64,000 nt of DNA from Olivibacter sp. SDN3 (GCF_014334135.1 NZ_CP060497.1:682001-746000); one strand, 5' to 3'; positions 1 through 10,286 are shown, numbered from the stretch's first letter. Program-made: numbers and translations. Notes: generated by a model from the letters alone, not told the origin.

Positions 1-1496
1 TCATTTATTTCTTCACCGTTTAGCTGTAATTTCGCTTCATTGCACCAAGCGGGGATACGTAGGTAGTAGGGAAAATGTACACCCCCATCAGTATGCAACT
101 TAAAGACAATCTGATCCTCAAATGGATAGTTACTAACCGTTTCAACACGTATTTCCTTTCCATCTGCAACCTTTGCAGTTACCTCGGCAGCACTATATAG
201 TAAGGCTGCAATGCCGTTGTCGGGTGTTGCCATAAACAGATGCTCTGCATAGTACGGCCAGCCTTGCGTATGGTTATGCTGACAGCATCTGGAGCTAAAG
301 GGGTTCATCATCAGAAAAGGGCCGTTATTATCGATACCCGGGTGATGGTTTTTGCTATCGCTGATGGCCATATTCGGACTGGTGATATAACGCAGCGCTT
401 TAAAGTCGGGCATAACTGCCGCGGGGTAGGTATTAAAAGCCACTTCTTCCGTATGGTCAGCCCAAAACGGGTCGCCTGTAATTCCCATAAGTATTTCATT
501 AGAAGCCATCTGTTCAACCATGCCGCAGGTTTCAACGCCTTGCCTTGGATCAGTATACCCTTCCCTGGCATTTTCATCGGCACCGAACATTCCGCCCGGT
601 ACATTTCCGTAACGTTCGCGGATTAAATGGAAATTATGATAAGTTGCGTCTACATCTGCCGGGTTACCCGTTTGCAGGAAGTAGGTGGCAGGCTCTCTAA
701 AACACTGGGCAATATTCACGTTATGCCAATTCGGGAGATTATCTTTTTGTCGCCAATCAGCTGTATTCTTATGGATCTTATGCGCCAGGTCAAGCAACCA
801 ATCCTTACCTTTTGTGCGGTTATACAACCAATAAATGCTATACAGATTGTCTCCCCCTCTACTATTCTCCCAATAATCTTTCAGCAATTGTTCGTCTGGT
901 AATTTATACTGCCAATCAAAATATTTTTCCATCAAGGTCAAAACCCTTTCATCCTGACTGTGCTCATAATAAGATTGTAAGCACCAAAGCATAATCATGT
1001 TCCCCCAAAGATCAGGCTTTCCTTCTTTTATAACCATCGGGCCGAAGTAGCCGTCTTCCCGTTGACTCTCGATAGCAGCGTCTAACCATACTTTTGCTTC
1101 TTCTATTATTGCTTTATCTTCCAGAATATAGCCTAAATTGGCATATCCTTTCAGCCAATAAGGCACTTCCTCCCAGCCATGATCACCACTACCGTCTTTA
1201 CTCAACCAAGCGTTATTCTCCTTAGCAAGCCAGGCACTTATCTCTCCTAGCTGACCAGATAAGCCCTCACGCTGCAGCTCCAAATATTTAAGTAACCAGC
1301 CTTGGGGTTTGATACTTCCCACAGGTAGCTTGACGAAGTTTAGCGCTTGTAACGGTTTCCTATTAGACACATAATGTTGATTGACTGTTGTCGTATCGGG
1401 CCGTTCAACACTGCTTATCGTTTCCGTTGTTTTGTTGTTGCAGGCCGTAATAAAAAACAAGCCTGTCACATAGGGTATATATTGCTTTAACGTCAT
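1..1496 (-). CDS. GH127-family (DUF1680) beta-L-arabinofuranosidase-like lipoprotein, C-terminus cut by window edge
   Basis: The reading frame runs from ATG at 1496 off the left edge, giving about 498 visible codons. The N-terminus is a lipoprotein signal (hydrophobic run, then FITAC with the Cys at about residue 18), so the enzyme is probably membrane-anchored in the periplasm or at the surface. The body is an alpha/alpha-barrel with YWLKGYANLGY, GYFGP and MVEQM blocks. The GH127 zinc and catalytic residues are visible: Glu322 and Cys324 in VETCGM, and Cys404-Cys405 in SRCCQHNH, matching the Glu-x-Cys and Cys-Cys set of the characterised beta-L-arabinofuranosidase family. It lies 16 bp after the DUF3823 gene and is the last visible gene of the first susC-susD operon. 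Beta-L-arabinofuranoside is the family's best-known substrate; the actual substrate here is inferred. Confidence 0.88.
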   Translation of the reverse strand, partial: MTLKQYIPYVTGLFFITACNNKTTETISSVERPDTTTVNQHYVSNRKPLQALNFVKLPVGSIKPQGWLLKYLELQREGLSGQLGEISAWLAKENNAWLSKDGSGDHGWEEVPYWLKGYANLGYILEDKAIIEEAKVWLDAAIESQREDGYFGPMVIKEGKPDLWGNMIMLWCLQSYYEHSQDERVLTLMEKYFDWQYKLPDEQLLKDYWENSRGGDNLYSIYWLYNRTKGKDWLLDLAHKIHKNTADWRQKDNLPNWHNVNIAQCFREPATYFLQTGNPADVDATYHNFHLIRERYGNVPGGMFGADENAREGYTDPRQGVETCGMVEQMASNEILMGITGDPFWADHTEEVAFNTYPAAVMPDFKALRYITSPNMAISDSKNHHPGIDNNGPFLMMNPFSSRCCQHNHTQGWPYYAEHLFMATPDNGIAALLYSAAEVTAKVADGKEIRVETVSNYPFEDQIVFKLHTDGGVHFPYYLRIPAWCNEAKLQLNGEEIN

Positions 1497-1512
1497 ATTA
1501 AAAATTAAACGA

Positions 1513-2193
1513 TTACAATTCCAAACGTTGTACTGGTGTAAAGATCATATCTTCTACGCCTGCTATTTTAAGTCCGACCCGTGCAAAAATATAATTTTGC
1601 TCAGGCGTGAGCGATGGTACAGTAACTTGAAGAGAAACATTATCAAGCGATTCGATTTCACTACCGCTCAGCTCCTCATGCGCAACAGCTGTTCGCGTAT
1701 CCGTAAATAGGGTTTTCCCTACATAGAGTGTGATATGTTCGATATCCCGTGCGCGGTCATCGGTAATAACCTGTTCGACATTCAAGGTGGCATTTAGTTC
1801 TCGCCCATTTACGGATAGATTGGGATTTCGGAGCATATAGTATGGAAGCACTTCGATATCGAAGGTCGTATTTCCACGAACGGTAATATTTATGCTATCA
1901 CTTGGTGCTAGAAAGGGACCTTGATTAGCCTGAAATAAGGCTTTGTAATCCGCATCAAATAACAATGCGGCATAGGATCCATCCTGATCCACCGTTACGG
2001 TGATCGGGTCACGCAACTGCCAACCCGGCTCAAAAAGTTCAAAAATCACATCGTTGTAACTTACCGGGATAGCTTCTCCCTGATAGCTGATTATCCCGGT
2101 CAATTCGGATTGAGGCGCATCGTAATTATCCTTTTCACATGCGTGTAGCAGTAAGGTAAAAAGTACGACGCTATATATAATGATTTTCTTCAT
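1513..2193 (-). CDS. DUF3823 domain lipoprotein (SusE/F position), copy 1
   Basis: A 226-residue protein with a lipoprotein signal (LLLHAC, Cys19) followed by the EKDNYDAP-x-SxLTGxI block typical of DUF3823 proteins. These are two-beta-domain lipoproteins found directly after susD in many Bacteroidota polysaccharide loci, where they are assumed to be surface glycan-binding accessories. It starts 20 bp after the susD stop and ends 16 bp before the GH127 gene, so all four genes look co-transcribed. A homologous copy sits at 7739-8416 in the same relative position. No catalytic motif is visible, and binding specificity cannot be read from the sequence. Confidence 0.85.
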   Translation of the reverse strand: MKKIIIYSVVLFTLLLHACEKDNYDAPQSELTGIISYQGEAIPVSYNDVIFELFEPGWQLRDPITVTVDQDGSYAALLFDADYKALFQANQGPFLAPSDSINITVRGNTTFDIEVLPYYMLRNPNLSVNGRELNATLNVEQVITDDRARDIEHITLYVGKTLFTDTRTAVAHEELSGSEIESLDNVSLQVTVPSLTPEQNYIFARVGLKIAGVEDMIFTPVQRLEL

Positions 2194-2213
2194 GACTAGT
2201 ATTGTTTGATGAA

Positions 2214-4142
2214 TTATTGATTAGGATTTCGGACAATCAGTGGATTACGATTTCTGATATCATCACTGATAAACGAATAATAATTTCCCAAGCGGAAACG
2301 ATCTGGGTTGGTCACCTCACGCGGGATAATTTGTCGGAACACCCATTTACCGTCGTTTTCATTTCCCGGATCATAAATTTGATACGGCCACACACCGAAA
2401 GGGCGTGTGCTCGGTTCAGCTGCTCTGCCAATGTTTGCTGTCAGTGCATGATTGGCACCGTTCCATACCAGGTGAGCCAAACGCCAGCGTTTCATATCCC
2501 ATAGCTGGTGCCCTTCAAACGCCAATTCAACTTTACGTTCATGTACCAAGCGATCAAAACTAAGTTGCGCAGGCGTGAGTGGCGTCTCAAAACCAGCCCT
2601 TCTTCTCACTTGATTCATATAACCAGCCGCTTTTGCCGCATCGCCCAGTTCAAAGGCCGCTTCAGCCGCGTTCAGTAATACTTCCCCATAGCGGAAACGG
2701 ATCCACCACACCTCACTTTGGGTACCGATCTGCCCTGCACCTGGAGTAGGATCAACATATTTCCGTAGATAAAACCCGGTCTGTGCAGTCCATTCAAAAC
2801 CGTCGATTGGCCCATCGAAACCGACCACCTGTTGGCTCGCGCTTTGGCCGGGTAGTTGCCCTCTGCCTCCCGGATCACTGGATGTTACGATATTACCGTT
2901 ACCCAACATATATCCCGCCCAGATATCTACCGATTCCCCCTTAAAAGTAGATCCCGGAATCATTACTGTACCCGCCAAACGGGCATCCCTATTGGCAAAT
3001 AAATCTTCAGGATTATCATAATAAAGGAAATCGCCGCCACCTGACTGAATGGCAAGAGGTGCATAAGTATTATCTAGTAATTCAAAAGATTGCACCAAAT
3101 TTAGGGAGGGATTTATTCGACCACCTTCTACCTCTTCAGATAGGGAGCGCGGTTGATTCGCTAGGGTAAAGCCATGCACTTTTCCGCTCTGTAATTTAAA
3201 ATCCTTAACAAAGATCACCTCCGGATTGGCGCTTTTATCCAAAAACAAGTCGGCAAAATTGGCCGAAAGATCCTGCGCATTCCGCTCGTAAAGGGCATAT
3301 GTCCCGCTATTGATGATACGCTCTGCAGCACTTAGTGCCTTTTGGTAATAATCGTTTGCCTGACCGGCAGAGATGCCCACTTCTTCTCCCGGCAAACTTA
3401 CCTGTGGTGTATTGACGCCGTATTTGGCAATCGAGGCTGCATACACTGCAGCCCGCGCTTCCAAAGCCAATGCTGCTGCCTGTGTGGCACGTGATTTGGT
3501 ATTTGCCTCGTCTGGCAAATCGTCAAAGATCGCTTCTAGCTCCGCAATTACAAAATCATAGACTTCATGTTCCTTCAACCGAGGTTGTTGCAGATATGAA
3601 GGATCACCACTGTCGTCATATTCAAGTGGTTCTAACACGATGGGCACACCACCGACGCGCTTTACCAATTCAAAGTAAGCTATTGCCCGAATAAACTTTG
3701 CTTCCGCCATAAAGCGGTTTTTCAAAGCAATTTCATTTTCGTTGGTTTGCATTTGGTCTGTTTCTTCACCCGATCTTATAAAGAGATTAATGTCTCGAAT
3801 AAAGCTGTAGGCATCTTGCCAGTATTGAGACTCGTTATCTGTTCCCCAAAAATCCAAAATATTGTCATTGTAATCGTACTGTTGATTCTTATGCCGGAAG
3901 TAATCACCAAAATTTGACGCAAAGGCTTCATCGAAATTGGTGAATCGCGCCCATGATTCAACGGTTTGATAGTCTGGTATGCGATCATACAGATCGGCTA
4001 CTGCAGCCAATGCTAATCGTTCATCTGTCCACACCTCTTCGTATTCTAAAAGATCTGTCGGCCGCCTTGTAAGAAAATCGCTGTCCTTTTGGCAGGAGAA
4101 CACTGTGAGTAACAGGAAAAATATATAGCTGTATTTTTTCAT
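2214..4142 (-). CDS. SusD/RagB-family nutrient-binding outer-membrane lipoprotein, copy 1
   Basis: A 642-residue protein with a lipobox at TVFSC (Cys17). The N-terminal half carries TPR-like helices (FIRAIAYFELVKRVGGVPIV). The C-terminal hallmark VHERKVELAFEGHQLWDMKRWR is present and is typical of SusD proteins. SusD caps the SusC beta-barrel at the cell surface and captures oligosaccharides. It follows susC by 25 bp and precedes DUF3823 by 20 bp. It is homologous to the SusD at 8439-10283, including the KGES or AGTE segment after PGSTF and the QIGTQSEVWWIRFRYGE region near the C-terminus, which supports duplication of the whole triplet. The glycan ligand cannot be predicted with confidence. 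Confidence 0.95.
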   Translation of the reverse strand: MKKYSYIFFLLLTVFSCQKDSDFLTRRPTDLLEYEEVWTDERLALAAVADLYDRIPDYQTVESWARFTNFDEAFASNFGDYFRHKNQQYDYNDNILDFWGTDNESQYWQDAYSFIRDINLFIRSGEETDQMQTNENEIALKNRFMAEAKFIRAIAYFELVKRVGGVPIVLEPLEYDDSGDPSYLQQPRLKEHEVYDFVIAELEAIFDDLPDEANTKSRATQAAALALEARAAVYAASIAKYGVNTPQVSLPGEEVGISAGQANDYYQKALSAAERIINSGTYALYERNAQDLSANFADLFLDKSANPEVIFVKDFKLQSGKVHGFTLANQPRSLSEEVEGGRINPSLNLVQSFELLDNTYAPLAIQSGGGDFLYYDNPEDLFANRDARLAGTVMIPGSTFKGESVDIWAGYMLGNGNIVTSSDPGGRGQLPGQSASQQVVGFDGPIDGFEWTAQTGFYLRKYVDPTPGAGQIGTQSEVWWIRFRYGEVLLNAAEAAFELGDAAKAAGYMNQVRRRAGFETPLTPAQLSFDRLVHERKVELAFEGHQLWDMKRWRLAHLVWNGANHALTANIGRAAEPSTRPFGVWPYQIYDPGNENDGKWVFRQIIPREVTNPDRFRLGNYYSFISDDIRNRNPLIVRNPNQ

Positions 4143-4167
4143 GGTTTCTTTCTCTTAACAATTAATA

Positions 4168-7100
4168 CTAGAATGAAATATTAGCTCCAATATTGAAGAA
4201 TTTATTCTGCGGATACTGCAGGCCATTATCATCCTGAATTTCCGGGTCGATCCCTATGCTCTTTAGGTTATCTATGGAAAATAAGTTATAGGTATTAAAG
4301 AATACACGCAATCGTTGAATCCGCGCCTTTTCGATCCACGCTTTGGGTAAGGAATAGCCTACTTCCAGAGTCCGCAAGCGGATATAGCGCACGTTATGCA
4401 GCCACCAGTCTGAATTTTCACTGTAATTGCTGTGTTGTCCCTGATTGAACCTCAAGGGCGGATTTTCTCCCGGTATCCATGGACTGTTCACATCAAAAGG
4501 ATCCTCCCGGCGCCAACGATCGTTATACATCGCTTCTAATAAATTTCCTGTGTTTTGATAAGGCCAGCGCATTTCCCAGTTTTGATTGTAAGAGTAGAAG
4601 CCACCCCCGGAAAAATCGGCACTGAGATCAAAGCCCTTATAATTGGCAGAAAGATTCAAACCAAAAGTTAACAAAGGTAGCTGTCCCGCGGGATAACCTA
4701 TAGGCCGCTCGTCATATTCATCGATGACACCATCGCCATTAACATCTTCATAAATAAAGTCGCCCGGTAATAAAGTACGGTTACCTTCTCCATCAATGTT
4801 TACCGGATAGTTATTAATCTCTTCCTGCGATTGAAACTGTCCTACCACTTGGTAACCCCAGAAAATATCCCTCCAACGATCCTCTAGGGAATTTCGGTAA
4901 TGGTCCCAAGAATTTGCGAAGCGTGGTAAGTAAGACTGTAAGAAACGGGTTCTACCGTACATCGCGTTAGCTCCAATACGATAATTGAATTCTCCGGAAC
5001 TGCCATTATAAAAGATCGATCCATCGAAACCCACCTGCGCATCACTTTCCACATTCGCTTCCGGTAAATCGTAACCTATTTCCGCGGGCACCAATATATC
5101 CCATCGTGTACCTCGTAAACCGGTACGTTTTCTTCTGAAATAATCGATAGATCCGCTAATTTTTCCATTCCACAAAGAAAAGTCTGCTCCAATGTCAAGT
5201 GTAGTAGTTGTAAACCAGGAAATGGTGTTGATAGGCACACCTCTATCTCTGATACCCCGTACTACCTGTCCATCAATAATCACCGTAGAGGTACCATAAC
5301 TATAGCCGGGTAAATACGCGTAATCGCCCAACCATCTCGGATCATTTTCATCATTGATACCCCAATTAATATTATCGTCGCCCATCTGTCCGTAGGACGC
5401 ACGGAATTTAAGATCGCTTAATACCTGGCTGTTTAAATTCTTAAGAAAGGGTTCCTCGGTAATCCGCCATCCTGCGGAAACAGAAGGGAAAAAGCCCCAA
5501 CGTCTGTCGGGCGCAAACCGCCAGGATCCATCGTATCGGCCAGCCAATTCCACATAATATTTCCCTGCAAAGTCGTAATTAAAACGACCGACATAACCCA
5601 ATCGTGCCTGTTCAAAATCCAAATCGTCATATTGATCCATATCGGCGAATTGCAGGATAGGCAATATGTCCGTTTTCGGTACAGTATGTACAAATTGTTC
5701 TATTTCCCTCCGCTGTATCCGTTCAGCTACCAGTGTTGCTCCGAGTGTATGTTTATCATTGAACACCTTATTATAGTTCAGCTGCGCCTGGAAAACCTGG
5801 TTAAAATTCTTTCGTGTAATACGTTCCCGATAAGGATTGGAGCTACCGCCCGTTGCTTCATAGGTGTCCGTCCCTGGTCGATAGGTATACACATCAAAGG
5901 TATATTCGTGCCCATTAACCAAGCGATCCGCCAAAAAATAAGAATACAAAACTTTTGCCGATAACCCTTCAACCGGAATATCATAGTCGATATTAAAGTT
6001 GGTTTGTAAGACCCGCCAATCTTCCCGCCAATAGCCGGAGATCTCCTTATTCAACAATGCCCAGTTAGTTTGGATATTACTCAGCTGTGCTGGGTATAAA
6101 GGGTTATCATTGGCAAAAGGCCTTTCGGTTGGACGATTTCTGAACAGCGCAAAACGCGGCAACCAATAATCATCACCTCCGGGAACGCCAGGGTTATCAC
6201 GCGTTTCAATGCGACCATTGATCTGTACGCCCACTTTGAGACGTTCGGCAATCTGCGCATCAACGTTACTTTGAAGGTTTGTACGATTAAAGTTAAACTC
6301 ACCATCGCCAAACACCGCATCCTGATCCAAGCGCGTTAAGGAAAGGTAATAATTGATCTTATCCGAACCACCCGTAGCGTTCAAGTTCACCGAACTTTGC
6401 GGCGCTTTTCCCGAGATAATGTAATCGTACCAATCAAAACTTTGATAACCGGGTTCCGTTCCCACACGCCAACGTTCGATTTCTTCAGGTGTAACCCCTG
6501 TCTCCGGATTTACCGCATTCATTTCAGCGTCAGCACGTCCCAACATCCAATCGTAGGCGCTCACCCCTTTCGGGAAGCGGGTCCAATCCTGCCAACCGTA
6601 ATAGGTATCTAAGTTAATGGTATTGCGACTCCCGGCCTTTCCCCGTTTGGTGGTTACCAGCACGACCCCATTAGCTGCCTGCACCCCATAAATAGCTGCA
6701 GAAGCATCTTTTAATACCGTAATACTTTCAATGTCATTAGGTGCTAAATTGTTGAATTGCCCCGCATCCTGCTGAATGCCGTCAATCACGTACAGCGGAT
6801 TCCCCATATTACGGATGGAAATATTTGCGCCGGCCCCTGGTCTACCGTCAGGCATACGAAAAGACAAACCCGGTATTTTCCCTGCCAAAGCACCACTTAC
6901 TGTAGGTGCCCTGACCATCTCAATATCTTCACTGGTCACACCGGATATCGCCCCGGTAAGTGAAGACTTTTTCTGTTGACCATATCCTACCACAACGACT
7001 TCATCCAGTTTTGCTTCATCATTTTGAAGTATAATATCCAAAACTCTATTGTTAGCCGTTACATTTACTTCTTGGCTGACGTAGCCAATGTAACTAACCA

Positions 7101-7380
7101 CGAGAACAATATTATCTTCAGTAACTTCCAATTGGAATTTCCCCTCCTCATCCGTCCCGGTGCCCCGTGTGGGCGAATCTTTAACGGCCACCGATACTCC
7201 CGGTAAAGGATTACCTTCGGCATCCTTAACCGTTCCTGTAATTGGACCATCTTGCATCAGATAGTTTCCCGCGTAACTAGCGGTATTGCCAATCATTAGC
7301 CCCAATAAGACCAACAATCCCAAAGCAAAACACCTCCCCGTAAAGCATCTAAAGATGGGTTTTAATTTAATCATAATCAT
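4168..7380 (-). CDS. SusC/RagA TonB-linked outer-membrane transporter, copy 1
   Basis: A 1070-residue TonB-dependent transporter. It has a signal peptide (FALGLLVLLGLMIGNTASYAG), a carboxypeptidase-regulatory-like domain (about residues 45-125, ITGTVKDAEGNPLPGVSV), the DEVVVVGYG TonB-box region, a plug domain (GALAGKIPGL, IRNMGNPLYVIDG, IESITVLKDASAAIYG) and a C-terminal 22-strand barrel ending in NIGANISF. Length is usual for SusC. It is the first gene of a susC-susD-DUF3823-GH127 operon. It is clearly homologous to the SusC at 10287-13517; both share VPGGDDYWLPRFA. ATG at 7380 is used, with an alternative in-frame Met two codons in. The roughly 350-bp leader upstream has operator-like repeats. 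Confidence 0.96.
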   Translation of the reverse strand: MIMIKLKPIFRCFTGRCFALGLLVLLGLMIGNTASYAGNYLMQDGPITGTVKDAEGNPLPGVSVAVKDSPTRGTGTDEEGKFQLEVTEDNIVLVVSYIGYVSQEVNVTANNRVLDIILQNDEAKLDEVVVVGYGQQKKSSLTGAISGVTSEDIEMVRAPTVSGALAGKIPGLSFRMPDGRPGAGANISIRNMGNPLYVIDGIQQDAGQFNNLAPNDIESITVLKDASAAIYGVQAANGVVLVTTKRGKAGSRNTINLDTYYGWQDWTRFPKGVSAYDWMLGRADAEMNAVNPETGVTPEEIERWRVGTEPGYQSFDWYDYIISGKAPQSSVNLNATGGSDKINYYLSLTRLDQDAVFGDGEFNFNRTNLQSNVDAQIAERLKVGVQINGRIETRDNPGVPGGDDYWLPRFALFRNRPTERPFANDNPLYPAQLSNIQTNWALLNKEISGYWREDWRVLQTNFNIDYDIPVEGLSAKVLYSYFLADRLVNGHEYTFDVYTYRPGTDTYEATGGSSNPYRERITRKNFNQVFQAQLNYNKVFNDKHTLGATLVAERIQRREIEQFVHTVPKTDILPILQFADMDQYDDLDFEQARLGYVGRFNYDFAGKYYVELAGRYDGSWRFAPDRRWGFFPSVSAGWRITEEPFLKNLNSQVLSDLKFRASYGQMGDDNINWGINDENDPRWLGDYAYLPGYSYGTSTVIIDGQVVRGIRDRGVPINTISWFTTTTLDIGADFSLWNGKISGSIDYFRRKRTGLRGTRWDILVPAEIGYDLPEANVESDAQVGFDGSIFYNGSSGEFNYRIGANAMYGRTRFLQSYLPRFANSWDHYRNSLEDRWRDIFWGYQVVGQFQSQEEINNYPVNIDGEGNRTLLPGDFIYEDVNGDGVIDEYDERPIGYPAGQLPLLTFGLNLSANYKGFDLSADFSGGGFYSYNQNWEMRWPYQNTGNLLEAMYNDRWRREDPFDVNSPWIPGENPPLRFNQGQHSNYSENSDWWLHNVRYIRLRTLEVGYSLPKAWIEKARIQRLRVFFNTYNLFSIDNLKSIGIDPEIQDDNGLQYPQNKFFNIGANISF

Positions 7381-7738
7381 ACAGCATTTTAGGTTTACAC
7401 TCTCATTTTAGTTATTATTTAGGCACATCTCACCTAAAAACATACAGCTAAAAGGTATTAGCAATCCAAACGAAATTCAGAAAAAAGTGAACTCAATCAT
7501 ATTTTAACTGCTTAAAGGTTTAATAAAAAATAGTTAGTTGCTTAACAAAAAGCTTAATGATTCAAAGTAAGGGAATAATTTAAGGAAAAGATATGTTGAT
7601 TTGTATCAAAAGCTCAACGTTTTGTATCAAGGTATAGCACTTCAATCTTAGTAGACAAGCTAAGTACTTTTATAGTCGGCTACAGATAGCGGTTACCTGC
7701 AGCCGATTTATTTTTGGCGATGGGCCTTATAACTACGT
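7381..7738. promoter_or_regulatory. Intergenic leader of the first susC, with operator-like repeats
   Basis: This 358-bp AT-rich gap lies between the end of one susCD triplet and the start of the next. I see no gene in it. Near-palindromic motifs resembling LacI-family operators occur at 7447-7462 (gctaaaaggtattagc, outer arms GCTAA/TTAGC) and 7510-7524 (gcttaaaggtttaat). GCTTAA half-sites recur at 7540-7545 and 7552-7557. Related GCTTAA/TTTAGC half-sites lie upstream of the other susC genes in the window, so the region probably holds the promoter and regulator site for the 7380 operon. The assignment is by pattern only. Confidence 0.4.
7676..7706 (-). terminator. Possible hairpin terminator after the second DUF3823 gene
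   Basis: Arms tcggct (7676-7681) and agccga (7701-7706) are perfectly complementary, with an additional cag/ctg pairing inside after a one-base mismatch. The hairpin lies 33 bp beyond the stop of the DUF3823 gene at 7739. A T-rich run is present only on the plus-strand side, so it is a weak candidate for minus-strand transcription. Confidence 0.35.
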
Positions 7739-8416
7739 TTATTTCAAACGAACAACCGGTGAGAAGATTCCCTGGTCGGCACCGCTCGGCCAAACGCAGA
7801 TACGCCCGAAGAGTGCACGGGCATTCACGGCTTCTGTTTCTTCAGAGAAATCGACATCTAAAGTTACTTGGCCGGGTGTAAAATCATCGCCCGGGAATTC
7901 ACTCCGCATGACATTTGCTACTTCGTCTACAAAAGTTGTGGTATTCAACAACAACATCACCCGATCAATTGTAGCATCTTCCACAATTTGATTGACAGTA
8001 AAGGATGTTTGCATCACATTTTCATCGAGTGCAATAGATGCATCAGAAATTGTAAAGTATGGCGTGACCTCAAAGTCCAATGTTGCATTTCCTCTAAGCT
8101 CCACCTCAGTGGTATCCCGACTGTTCACCCAAGGGCCGTTACCATCGCGCGTCACAATTTTATAGTGCCCATCGAAAAGTGTAGCGGAGAAACTTCCGTC
8201 TTGTGTAACGAAGATATCAAATGGCGTTCTGAAGTCATAACCATCCTGAAACAATTGCAACCGAACGCTTTGATTACTACCTTTTAATTGCAAGGGTTGC
8301 CCTTGGTAAACGATACGTCCTGTCAGCGTTGACGTCGGTTCATCATAATTATCCTTCCCGCAACCTGTGATTGTTGCCACCAAGATCAATAAACAATATA
8401 TCCAATAATTTTTCAT
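7739..8416 (-). CDS. DUF3823 domain lipoprotein (SusE/F position), copy 2
   Basis: A 225-residue lipoprotein with its lipobox at TITGC (Cys19), then GKDNYDEPTSTLTGRIVYQG, the same opening block as the protein at 1513-2193. The downstream strands align with that copy (RDTTEVELRGNATLDFEVTPYF against SDSINITVRGNTTFDIEVLPYY), so the two are paralogues. It follows susD by 22 bp and is the last gene of the second triplet; no hydrolase follows it here. It is probably an outer-membrane glycan-binding accessory, inferred from position and family. Confidence 0.84.
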   Translation of the reverse strand: MKNYWIYCLLILVATITGCGKDNYDEPTSTLTGRIVYQGQPLQLKGSNQSVRLQLFQDGYDFRTPFDIFVTQDGSFSATLFDGHYKIVTRDGNGPWVNSRDTTEVELRGNATLDFEVTPYFTISDASIALDENVMQTSFTVNQIVEDATIDRVMLLLNTTTFVDEVANVMRSEFPGDDFTPGQVTLDVDFSEETEAVNARALFGRICVWPSGADQGIFSPVVRLK

Positions 8417-8438
8417 ATTCGTACCTGTTAAACTTATA

Positions 8439-10283
8439 CTATTGATAAGGATTTCTCACTAGTTTTGGATTATTATTCAGCCAACCATTATCCAGTTCAC
8501 TGTAATAGTGACGAAGCTCGAAATACAAGGGGTTAGGGTAAATAAAATCCATACTCCGCACCTCGAAAGCCCATTTACCATCGTTCGGATCACCGGCCGC
8601 CACTACGCGGTAGGGCCACAATCCTCTTCGGGTAGCATGCTCATTGCTGGAGTTCCCGTTCCAAGTGGTGTGGGCGCGGCGCCAACGTAGCATGTCCCAG
8701 TAGCGATGATCCTCAAAGGCAAATTCGACACGCCTTTCGTGCACAATATTTTCGAAAGTGAGCGATTGCAAGGGCTGTACCCCGGCACGGGTGCGTACTG
8801 CATTGATATTGGCCAATGCCACCGCGTTATTACCGCCATTTAATTCAAAGGCAGCTTCTGCCGCGATCAGGTAAGCCTCTGCTATGCGAAAACGAGGTTC
8901 CCACATTTCCGACCCCCTCCCTTGTGTTCCTGCAGCAGGCGTTTCATCAAGAAATTTACGGATACCAAAACCTGTTTTATTAATTAACCGCAAAGAAGAA
9001 CTGTAAATCGGTCCATTTTCAGAAGTCAACAACTGGCCATTTGCATTACTATTGGCACCACCTTCGCGTCTAACCCAAGCACCACCCTGCCTATTCAGTT
9101 GACCCGCCTGATAAACCACTTCAGTACCGGCAAATGTGGAGCCCGGATATAGTACAGTGCCCCCTAGACGAGGGTCCCTTTCTTCGAACAACTCGGTTGC
9201 AGTTTCAAAAAATTGCGGTGTACCGCCAAAACTTCCCACGTCAAATTTACTACCTTGACCGGGCGTAGAAGTATTAATCGGTTCAAACTCCTCCACGAGA
9301 TTCAACAGTAAAGATAAGTAACTGGTATTCGCGTCCTGCGCCATCGATGTCGGGAGATTACCTCCCGTAAAACCATGCGTTTGTCCGGGAAAGATATAGT
9401 CGCGTGCCCAGATGACTTCGGTATTCGCTTCTTTGATACATACGGCTTCATAGAAATTAAGCGCCTTATCTTCGGGCCGCCGATCCTGTAGTTCATACGG
9501 ACTTTGCTCAACAACTTCTGTGGCTGCAGCAAGCGCAGTCTCGTAATAACCAGTGGCCCTCGCAGCTTCAATCCCCACTTCTCTACCCGATGTCTGTATA
9601 GGCGACGCCATCAGGTTATTGTATTTTGCTAAGGATGCAGCATATAATGCAGCCCGGGCAGCTAGCATTTTCGCCGTCCACTTATTCGCCCGCGCATTAT
9701 TAGTGTTTTTTTGATCACTCATCAACTCGGCGCTTGCCTGGCACTCACTAATGATATAATCGTACATTTCCGCTTCCGTTGCTCTCGGATATTGCAAAGC
9801 GGTAATGTCTGCGCCAGGCACGTAATCAAAAACCTCATCGCCCACAATAGGCATACCGCCCAGCGTTCTACAGGTATTGAAATAGCACCAAGCCCGTAAT
9901 AACTTTACCTCTCCAATCAAGGGCGCTTTTTCTGTTTCTGTAAGCGCATCTGTTTCGTTCAATCCCTGTAAGAACTGATTAAAGCTACGGATGAGTCCAT
10001 AATCGTAAACGCGCCAACGGTTACGATCGAAACTATTGAATTGGTCGAAATCATACTTAATCGCTTCATCTAAAACCGTATAATCATACTGCCCACCTCC
10101 CGGCCGTTGCCCCCAGCTGATTCTATCATAGAAATCGGCAAGTGCCGACCGAACTAAATTAGGATCACCAAAAACCTGATCGTTTGTTAAGATCGTATCC
10201 GGTTCTTGATCGAGAAAATTTTTACAAGAGCTGGTCAGCAAGGTTCCAGCAAATACCGCTATATAAAAAAATCGCTTATTCAT
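8439..10283 (-). CDS. SusD/RagB-family nutrient-binding outer-membrane lipoprotein, copy 2
   Basis: A 614-residue protein with a lipobox at LLTSSC (Cys20), a DQEPDTILTNDQVF opening typical of SusD, TPR-like helices (LRAWCYFNTCRTLGGMPIV) and the C-terminal VHERRVEFAFEDHRYWDMLRWR signature. Its start lies 3 bp beyond the susC stop, an arrangement that favours translational coupling with SusC. It is paralogous to the SusD at 2214-4142, with divergence concentrated in surface-loop segments such as the GGANSNANGQLL insert. This may mean the two systems capture related but distinct ligands. Confidence 0.95.
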   Translation of the reverse strand: MNKRFFYIAVFAGTLLTSSCKNFLDQEPDTILTNDQVFGDPNLVRSALADFYDRISWGQRPGGGQYDYTVLDEAIKYDFDQFNSFDRNRWRVYDYGLIRSFNQFLQGLNETDALTETEKAPLIGEVKLLRAWCYFNTCRTLGGMPIVGDEVFDYVPGADITALQYPRATEAEMYDYIISECQASAELMSDQKNTNNARANKWTAKMLAARAALYAASLAKYNNLMASPIQTSGREVGIEAARATGYYETALAAATEVVEQSPYELQDRRPEDKALNFYEAVCIKEANTEVIWARDYIFPGQTHGFTGGNLPTSMAQDANTSYLSLLLNLVEEFEPINTSTPGQGSKFDVGSFGGTPQFFETATELFEERDPRLGGTVLYPGSTFAGTEVVYQAGQLNRQGGAWVRREGGANSNANGQLLTSENGPIYSSSLRLINKTGFGIRKFLDETPAAGTQGRGSEMWEPRFRIAEAYLIAAEAAFELNGGNNAVALANINAVRTRAGVQPLQSLTFENIVHERRVEFAFEDHRYWDMLRWRRAHTTWNGNSSNEHATRRGLWPYRVVAAGDPNDGKWAFEVRSMDFIYPNPLYFELRHYYSELDNGWLNNNPKLVRNPYQ

Positions 10284-10286
10284 GTG